64,000 nt of DNA, from positions 62,001 through 126,000 of the forward strand of contig NZ_JAAGBB010000010.1 in assembly GCF_018129085.1 (NCBI RefSeq), in the 5' to 3' direction. The notes beneath the pieces are model-generated. The model saw only the letters and a program-made list of their open reading frames with translations. It did no database searches and was not told where the DNA came from. A program made the position numbers and the translations under genes. Source of the DNA: Plastoroseomonas hellenica. GTDB lineage: Bacteria; Pseudomonadota; Alphaproteobacteria; Acetobacterales; Acetobacteraceae. Positions 57,881 to 64,000 of this stretch are shown here, piece after piece; positions within the stretch are counted from its first letter, which is position 1; the number at the start of each line of letters is the position of its first letter.

Positions 57881-58189
57881 ATGTCGAGCTTTACATTGTC
57901 CGCGGCGGCAGCAGCGCTGGTCGGCGCCCTGACGATTGCAGGAAGCGCAGCCGCGCAGCAGGCAGCACCGCCGAATGTGGCGCCGCGCGACGCGCCTACT
58001 CAGACGCAAACCGGCACGACGGCGCCTGTGCCGCCCCCGGGGGGGCCAAGCGTGCCTCCGACGATTCAGGGCTTGGGGACTACTCAGCCGCCGTCGACGG
58101 GGAACACGACGCCAGGGAGCGCGCCGACCTCAGGCAGCCCGGCGGAGAGAGATACAAGCCAGTCCCCGAGCCAAACCACGCCGCGATAG
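57881..58189 (+). CDS. Secreted proline/threonine-rich small protein
   Basis: A 102-residue protein with a signal peptide (SAAAAALVGALTIAGSAAAQQ) and a low-complexity mature part rich in Pro, Thr, Gly and Ser with no cysteines. No family. It probably lies in the envelope as a flexible linker-like protein. Confidence 0.6.
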   Translation: MSSFTLSAAAAALVGALTIAGSAAAQQAAPPNVAPRDAPTQTQTGTTAPVPPPGGPSVPPTIQGLGTTQPPSTGNTTPGSAPTSGSPAERDTSQSPSQTTPR

Positions 58190-59692
58190 CTGCCTCCATC
58201 GCCCCGAGCGCCAGGTGACCCGGTACACCGTGTCCGCGGCTCGGGTCTCGGGCTGCATCGCACAGGCTCCTGAGAGGACCCGTACCGCAGCCTGGGCCGT
58301 CTTCAAACAAGCGGCCGCCCGTGCGGGGTCGTGGGCGGCCCCGGTGCCCACGCGGGCCGCCCGCGGCGCATACGCCACGTCGGCCTAGAGGCACGGCTTG
58401 GCCGATCTAGCGATCCCGGAAGACACCAGTGGCTGGAAACGGGCGCGTATGTCCGTAAGGAGGGACGACCGGGTCGTGAGACCGAGATCGCCACGTCGTT
58501 CTATCGACGATAAATGCCAGACACGCCGGGACTTCAGCGCGGGTCGGACCGGTGAGCGTGTCGCGATTGGCGTCGCAGCGTGATGATGACGTAGGCCCTG
58601 CGAGGCGTGCGGATGCGTCAGCCGCGGCGTCGATCGCGGGCTGAGCACCGAGCCGGGCGAGGGCGGCGAAATCCTGGTGACCTTGGCGCGGGCGACCGGA
58701 CCGAGATCGGCTTGGGATCGTCCAAAGGCACGCGGATTCGGCTCTCCGTTTCACTGCGCGCCGGCGGGTGACGCGGCGCCGCGAAACTTCGTCCCACCAT
58801 CCCGCGCATCGCCGACGACACCGTGGAACCTTCGACGACTTGCGCGCGGAGGCGCCACGCCAATGCTCGAAAACCTGTCTCGCCGGCGAAGAGGTGCGGG
58901 TCGGGATGGTGTTGGGCCGCCAACCGCAAGCACGGGCCATCGGCCGCATCTCGCACGGGATCGAGGCGGATGTCCCGGATGACGCTGAATTGGCCGGGTG
59001 CCCGCGATCCCGAGCGTGTACGGTCTCCGACGTAACGAGTCGATGATTTTAGATTTCGGCGCGCGAACATTAGCCTCCCGACTCTACCTTTGGGAGTACC
59101 GAGGCATGCCTCTACCGTGCCGGATGTGATGAACTTGCTCACGGATCCGCAAACCCGGATGAGGAAGGCATATGTCGCAACGGCGCTCCGACTCAATTCC
59201 GCAACAACTTCGAGTACGACAGCATGCGGGACCGAATCGCGATCATGGGGGTGTTTGCGCATCACCGCTGGCGCTTTTACGCGCAGAAGACATCGATCGT
59301 GAATACGGGCTCGATGGTCCGGTCCGCCGCAGCCTTCGTGGCGGTCGACTAGGGCCGAAGCCTCGGACTAGCGGATGTTCGCCAGGTGCCCAGCCACGCT
59401 GAGATGCCGCCTCTGCTCGGCTTACCGCTGATCCGGGCCGGCAAGCCGAGCCGCATGAAACTGCCAAGCTCATGCTTCGTTGTTCGGCCGCTGCTGGGAG
59501 CAGCACCGACTTGGCCCGCCGCGCATGGTTCCCCGCGTGGCGGGCACCTTTTCGACACCTCAGACGGCTCACCGCATCCGCTCGAGCAAGCGCCAGCTGC
59601 CCGCGCGGAAAGCGACGGCCGTGACGATGGCTTTGATCGGCTTTGCCGCGGGGGCAGCACCCCGAGCAGCATCACCCCAACCGAGATCCGCC
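58190..59692. other. Long decayed region
   Basis: About 1.5 kb without an intact gene. Two remnants are possible: GDRTEIGLGSSKGTRIRLSV ending at TGA 58769, like the end of a histidine kinase ATPase domain, and a plus-strand open stretch 59074-59350 with no start codon (NNFEYDSMRDRIAIMGVFAH). Neither can be assigned firmly. Confidence 0.4.
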
Positions 59693-59731
59693 CACAACGA
59701 GTATGACGCTATCAACCCGGAGACGGTCTAA
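59693..59731 (+). pseudogene. HigB toxin 3' remnant
   Basis: The twelve codons before TAA 59729 read HNEYDAINPETV, which matches the conserved C-terminal end of HigB-type toxins (family pattern THxxYDAIDxETV). Nothing upstream matches the rest of HigB. The TAA overlaps the antitoxin ATG (TAATG), the normal coupling in higBA pairs. Confidence 0.65.
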
Positions 59732-60288
59732 TGGACGTTCGCCCTTTCCGCAGTGAAGCCGATTACGATTGGGCGCTGGCCGAGGTTAAGCAGGATTTCG
59801 ACCGTGAGCCTGCGCCGGGGACGCCGGAGGCTGACCGGTTCGACGTGCTCTCCGCCCTGTTCCAAGCCTACGAGGCGAAGCGCTGGGTGATTGACGCCGC
59901 CGATCCCATTGACGCCGTGCGCGGCTACATGGAGCAGGCCGGCCGCTCAGAGAACGAGCTAGCCGCGCTATTCGGCTCCCGCTCGCGAGCGACCGAAGTA
60001 TTGCATCGAAAGCGCCGGCTGACGCTGGATGAGGTTTTCAAACTCAACCGCGAGTGGCGCATCCCGGCTGACGTGCTAGTGCAGCCCTACCATCTGCTGG
60101 GCCCCAATGTCTGGATCTCGCCGGCAACCGCGCAAGACGATCAGCTTGTGGAGAGAGCCCAGTCGGAGCTGAGTGGCGGTCAGCCGGCGAAGAAAGCCGC
60201 TGTACCCAGGGAGTCCGCCAACGCTCCGTTGCGGCGCGGAAAAAAGCCGGCAACCGCAACCAAGCGCGGCGCGGTTCGCCAGGACTGA
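59731..60288 (+). CDS. higA: HigA-family antitoxin, orphan
   Basis: A 185-residue HigA2-type antitoxin and DNA-binding protein: EADYDWALAEVKQDFDREPA and DVLSALFQAYEAKRWVIDAADPIDAVRGYME form the N-terminal part, and QAGRSENELAALFGSRSRATEVLHRKRRLTLDEVFKLN is the helix-turn-helix. The C-terminal 45 residues are basic and unusual in length for the family. The toxin gene upstream has been lost except for its last 12 codons, so the protein may survive as an orphan regulator or an anti-addiction antitoxin. Confidence 0.85.
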   Translation: MDVRPFRSEADYDWALAEVKQDFDREPAPGTPEADRFDVLSALFQAYEAKRWVIDAADPIDAVRGYMEQAGRSENELAALFGSRSRATEVLHRKRRLTLDEVFKLNREWRIPADVLVQPYHLLGPNVWISPATAQDDQLVERAQSELSGGQPAKKAAVPRESANAPLRRGKKPATATKRGAVRQD

Positions 60289-60539
60289 TGCGCGTCCACG
60301 CTTCCGCGGCAGCGATGGCTTGCCTGCCGGGACGCCGTTCCTGGCCCCTTGAAGGTCAACACGGAAGTGGGTGCGCCGAACCTTTCTGTGCCGCCGCGGA
60401 GGCCGGGAGGCGCCGCTTCATAAGGCGGTGCGCCTGGCTGCGACACCGTCCGCCCAGTCGCAGCAGCCGTTCCTGATTGGGTCGCCACCGTCATCGGCGC
60501 CGCAATCGGAGGCGTCGCAATCCAATACTTCGCGGAACT

Positions 60540-61523
60540 TTACTCCAAGGAAATGCCGATCTGGCGGATCAGCGTGCCCCATTTGTCGATCTCGCTGCCG
60601 ATGAAAGCCGCGTATTCCTGCGGCGAGCCGCCGGCCATGACGTAGCCGCTCGCGGCAAAGCGCTCTTGGATCTGCGGGGACGCCATGGCTTCCAGCGCGG
60701 CGCCGTTCAGGCGCGCTACGATCTCGGCTGGGAGGCCCGCGGGACCGGAAAGACCTAGCCAGCCGATCGCGGAGAAGCCAGGAAAGCCGGATTCAGCGAT
60801 GGTCGGTGCGTCGGCATAGAGCGGACTGCGCTGCTCGCTTGTCACCGCCACGACGCGCAGCTTTCCCGCACGCACATGCGGCAGCGCGATGTCGACATTG
60901 ATGATCGCGACCGGCACCTGCCCGGCGAGAAGGTCGGTTATGGCGGGCGCGGCGCCGCGATAGGGCACGTGCAGAAGCTCGATACCCGCAGCATGCTGCA
61001 GCATCGCCATGGCGAGGTGGCCGGAGGAGCCGGATCCGGGGCTCGCGAATGTCACTGAGCCTGGCGCTGCCTTCGCCATGGCGATGAAATCGGCAACGCT
61101 TCGCGCCGGGAAGTCCAGTCCCGCGACGATCGCGTTGGGCAGCGAGGCTAGGCGCACGACATGGGTGAAGCCGCTGCGCGAATCATAGGGCATCTGGCGG
61201 TAGAGCCCGTGATTCATCGCGTTCTGGCCGTTGCCGGACGCCAGCAGCGTATACCCGTCCGGCGCCGCGCGGTTGACCGAGGAGGCGCCGATATTGCCAT
61301 TCGCTCCAGCCCGGTTGTCGATGACGAAAGGCTGGCCCAGGCTCCGGCTCAACGACTGCCCGAACATGCGGGTGATGACGTCGTTGCTCCCGCCGGGCGG
61401 GAAAGGAACGACGACAGTGACTGGGCGCTCAGGCCAGGTCACGGCAGAGGCTGGCCGGGGCAACCCGGATGCGGCGCCGGCCGTGAGCAAGGACAGTGTC
61501 GTGCGGCGCGTCAGCCTAGACAT
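60540..61523 (-). CDS. Bug-family tripartite tricarboxylate receptor
   Basis: A 327-residue periplasmic binding protein of the Bug/TctC family. Signal peptide MSRLTRRTTLSLLTAGAASG, then WPERPVTVVVPFPPGGSNDVITRMFGQSLSRSLGQPFVIDNRAGANGNIGASSV, LHVPYRGAAPAITDLLAGQV, and the C-terminal FIGSEIDKWGTLIRQIGISLE. These capture carboxylates. ATG 61523 has GGGGAGG upstream. No TctAB genes are adjacent, as usual for the large Bug families of Acetobacteraceae and Burkholderiales. Confidence 0.93.
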   Translation of the reverse strand: MSRLTRRTTLSLLTAGAASGLPRPASAVTWPERPVTVVVPFPPGGSNDVITRMFGQSLSRSLGQPFVIDNRAGANGNIGASSVNRAAPDGYTLLASGNGQNAMNHGLYRQMPYDSRSGFTHVVRLASLPNAIVAGLDFPARSVADFIAMAKAAPGSVTFASPGSGSSGHLAMAMLQHAAGIELLHVPYRGAAPAITDLLAGQVPVAIINVDIALPHVRAGKLRVVAVTSEQRSPLYADAPTIAESGFPGFSAIGWLGLSGPAGLPAEIVARLNGAALEAMASPQIQERFAASGYVMAGGSPQEYAAFIGSEIDKWGTLIRQIGISLE

Positions 61524-62205
61524 GAATGCTTGCCTCCCCTTGTTGTCGCTAAGGATCCGCGGCGCCAACTCGCCCCGATCCAGAGCGCCACGCGCTGTTT
61601 CCCACAAACTACGGCAGAATGGGTAAAGGCCACATCAGCCGTCCGGGCGGATGCAGGGTCTCGTTGATTTTCGGGTGGGATGAACCGCCGGCCCGCCAGC
61701 GCCGCACCTTGTCCGTCTGGTGGCCGGCAGGCCACCAAACCATAGCTTGCCCGGGTGAAGTCCTACCCGCAGCAGACATCCCTCTCGACAGCCGTTAGCT
61801 GGCCTGCAGTCTCGGGCGGATCTCCCCGGCGATGGTCCCCTCGCGCTGGAGGAGGACGTCTGATCGCTGGCGACTGCTAGCACGGCGCCTGGAAGAACTT
61901 CTCGACCGGCTTGTTCATCGCGGAGCAAATGCGACGCCTCGGCCGCCCCTGCTTTCAGCTCCGCGGCAATCGCGACGCCGATCGGCTCTACCCACTTAGC
62001 CCATCCTGCGAAGCCAGCGGCGGGCGATGGTGAAGGCCTCGGGGTTCAAGCCGAACCTGCTGTGCTCCTCGCCGCTTCAACGTGACCTTAGCCGCGGGTG
62101 GAGCGCCAAGGAGTGGCGCAATCGGCCGCATAGGCCAGCGCAGCGGCCCGCGTTGCGGCAACCTGCGCCGAGCGCGCAACGTTACCCCCGGCCATCTCCA
62201 AGGCT
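61524..62205. other. No gene recognised
   Basis: Divergent spacer between the Bug receptor and the SLC13-type transporter. A minus-strand tail (NPEAFTIARRWLRRMG) ending near 61998 is faintly protein-like; nothing can be assigned. Confidence 0.4.
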
Positions 62206-63993
62206 GTGCCGGTGCCGACGCTCGACCAACTCCTGGTGTTCTCCATCCTCGGCATCGCCCTCGCCCTCTTCGTCTGGGACAGGTTCCGCTACGACCTCGT
62301 CGCGCTGCTGGCGCTGGTGGCCGCACTCGCCTGCGGCGTCGTGCCGGTGGCGGATGCCTTCAAGGGCTTCAGCGACCAGGTCGTCGTCATCGTCGCCTCC
62401 GCGCTCGTCATCAGCGCCGGCATCGGGAAATCCGGGCTGATCGGCCGCGCCGTCCGCCATGCGGAACCCTGGCTCACCAGCACCGGCGCGCGGGTCGCGG
62501 CGCTGACCGCCGGCGTGACCGTGCTCTCGGCGCTGATGAAGAACATCGGCGCGCTGGCGATCTTCCTGCCCATGGCCGTCCAGGTCGCCCGCCGCAGCGA
62601 TACGCCGGTCGCCGCGCTGCTCATGCCCATGGCCTTCGGCTCGCTGGTCGGCGGCCTCGTCACCCTGGTCGGCACCTCGCCCAATATCCTGGTCTCCCGC
62701 GTGCGGCAGGAGATCACCGGCGAACCCTTCGCGATGTTCGATTTCGCGCCGGTCGGCCTCGCCATCGCCGCCGCTGCTCTCCTGTTCCTCGCCTTCGGCT
62801 GGCGCCTGCTGCCGCGCGACCGGCAAGGCCAGCCGAGCGCCGCCGAAGCCTTCGAAGTCGGGCCCTACATGTCCGAAGCGCGGGTGCCCGAAGGCAGCCC
62901 GATGGCCGGCAAGACCGTGGCGGAGCTGGAAGCGCTGGCGGAAGGCGAGATCGTCGCCGTCGCGCTGCTGCGCGAAGGCGGGCGTCGCTACGCGCCGAGC
63001 GGGGCCTGGCGGCTCTTCGCGGGGGACACCCTCATCCTTCAAGGCGACCCGCATCGCCTGACCGATCTCGTCGCGGAAGCGAAGCTCGAACTGGCCGGCG
63101 CCAACCAAGGCCCGGCCAAGGACCTGCCGACCGAGGAGGTCGGCCTGGTCGAAGCGGTGGTGATGCCCGAATCCGCCCTGGTCGGCCGCACCGCCAGCGA
63201 GCTGCGCCTGCGCGAAGCGCATGGGCTGAACCTGCTGGCCGTGGCGCGGCGCGGGGAGAGGATCGGCGCCCGGCTGCGCCAGGTGCGCATCCGGGCGGGC
63301 GACGTGCTCGCGCTCCAAGGTCCGGCCGGGTCGATGACGGAAGCGCTGCGCGCGCTGGAATGCCTGCCGCTGGTCGATCGCGGCACCGGCCTCGGCCAGA
63401 AGCGGCGGGACATCCTGCCGCTGGTGCTGCTCGCGGCGACCATGGCGCTGGTCGGCTTCGGCATCCTGCCAGTCGCACCCGCCTTCTTCGGCGCCGCGGT
63501 GCTCACCGTGCTCTGCGGCGTGCTGACCCTCCAGGAAGCCTATGAGGCGATCGATGCCCCGATCCTGGTGCTGCTCGCCTGCCTGATCCCGGTCAGCGAC
63601 GCGGTCGCCGGCACCGGCGGCGCGCAGCTCATCGCCGGCGGCCTGGCACAGGTGGCGGGCCAGCTTCCGGCAGCCGGCGCCCTGGCGCTGGTGATCGTCG
63701 TCGCCATGGCGCTGACGCCCTTCCTCAACAACGCCGCGACGGCGCTGATCATGGCGCCGATCGCCGCCGACCTCGCGGTGCGGATCGGGCTGAAGCCCGA
63801 TCCCTTCCTGATGGCGGTCGCGATCGGCTGCGCCTGCGATTTCCTCACGCCGATCGGGCACCAGTGCAACACGCTGGTGCTGGGTCCCGGCGGCTACCGC
63901 TTCGGCGACTACTGGCGCCTCGGCCTGCCGCTCTCGGTCATCGTGGTCGCGGTCGCGACCCTCATGATCCCGATCGTCTGGCCGCTCCGCTAG
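62206..63993 (+). CDS. SLC13/DASS-type permease with two RCK_C (TrkA-C) domains
   Basis: A 595-residue transporter of the citrate/sulfate (DASS, SLC13-like) group. About 10-12 helices are split by a cytosolic insert with two RCK_C/TrkA-C domains (about residues 215-300 and 305-385: PMAGKTVAELEALAEGEIVAV; LVGRTASELRLREAHGLNLLAV). Transport-domain signatures: LVGTSPNILVS near residue 165 and LTPIGHQCNTLVLGPG near 550. Substrate may be a dicarboxylate or sulfate. GTG 62206 is the start read here; GTG 62212 is an alternative. Confidence 0.88.
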   Translation: MPVPTLDQLLVFSILGIALALFVWDRFRYDLVALLALVAALACGVVPVADAFKGFSDQVVVIVASALVISAGIGKSGLIGRAVRHAEPWLTSTGARVAALTAGVTVLSALMKNIGALAIFLPMAVQVARRSDTPVAALLMPMAFGSLVGGLVTLVGTSPNILVSRVRQEITGEPFAMFDFAPVGLAIAAAALLFLAFGWRLLPRDRQGQPSAAEAFEVGPYMSEARVPEGSPMAGKTVAELEALAEGEIVAVALLREGGRRYAPSGAWRLFAGDTLILQGDPHRLTDLVAEAKLELAGANQGPAKDLPTEEVGLVEAVVMPESALVGRTASELRLREAHGLNLLAVARRGERIGARLRQVRIRAGDVLALQGPAGSMTEALRALECLPLVDRGTGLGQKRRDILPLVLLAATMALVGFGILPVAPAFFGAAVLTVLCGVLTLQEAYEAIDAPILVLLACLIPVSDAVAGTGGAQLIAGGLAQVAGQLPAAGALALVIVVAMALTPFLNNAATALIMAPIAADLAVRIGLKPDPFLMAVAIGCACDFLTPIGHQCNTLVLGPGGYRFGDYWRLGLPLSVIVVAVATLMIPIVWPLR

Positions 63994-64000
63994 CTGCTGC

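Overview
The window looks like alphaproteobacterial DNA of very high GC, most likely an Acetobacteraceae (Roseomonas-like) genome or large plasmid. Pointers are a Bug-type (tripartite tricarboxylate) receptor plus a decayed second copy, a MucR/Ros fragment, a complete carotenoid (astaxanthin-type) cluster, KatG, CsbD and DUF3597 proteins, and dense ATGA/GTGA-type gene overlaps. This placement is inferred from gene content only; no rRNA, tRNA or CRISPR array was seen.

Layout. (1) 0.2-2.1 kb: ABC exporter. (2) 2.5-9.3 kb: a giant DarB-like methyltransferase/helicase and a protein with tandem HARP-like repeats, ending against a truncated Lrp/AsnC regulator. (3) 10.5-16.7 kb: a five-gene CUT1-type ABC importer/phosphodiesterase operon under a divergent MurR/RpiR regulator, with a candidate operator between them. 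(4) 16.7-17.9 kb: graveyard of broken genes (DUF1330, Bug receptor, enolase superfamily). (5) 18-22.5 kb: a second mobile-element module (toprim primase-like protein, ArdC antirestriction protein, PAPS-reductase-family protein). The DarB-like, ArdC and toprim genes each carry the same hairpin-forming sequence in their leaders, which links modules 2 and 5 and is the most striking unexplained signal. (6) 22.5-26 kb: truncated MucR, a frameshifted PH-like gene, and a GGDEF-EAL protein. (7) 26.2-34.1 kb: TetR regulator and crtY-crtI-crtB facing crtE-crtZ-crtW, plus a CrtX-like glycosyltransferase; together they could make astaxanthin or its glucosides from FPP. (8) 35.5-41 kb: an XRE regulator, then a compact three-gene operon of unknown purpose: a coiled-coil protein, a ClpB-like AAA+ protein with an inactivated first ATPase domain, and a single-pass membrane protein. 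This is the best candidate for an undescribed protein system. (9) 41-64 kb: loosely packed accessory genes (BrkB-like protein, an orphan gpV/PAAR-like pair, two receiver-only regulators, a formylglycine-enzyme-like protein, methyltransferase, KatG, XRE regulator, DUF3597, CsbD, an orphan HigA whose HigB toxin is reduced to its last 12 residues, Bug receptor, SLC13-type transporter), separated by long stretches with no convincing gene.

The many fragments, frameshifts and non-coding gaps suggest repeated insertion and decay. Several small-protein calls are tentative and marked so.
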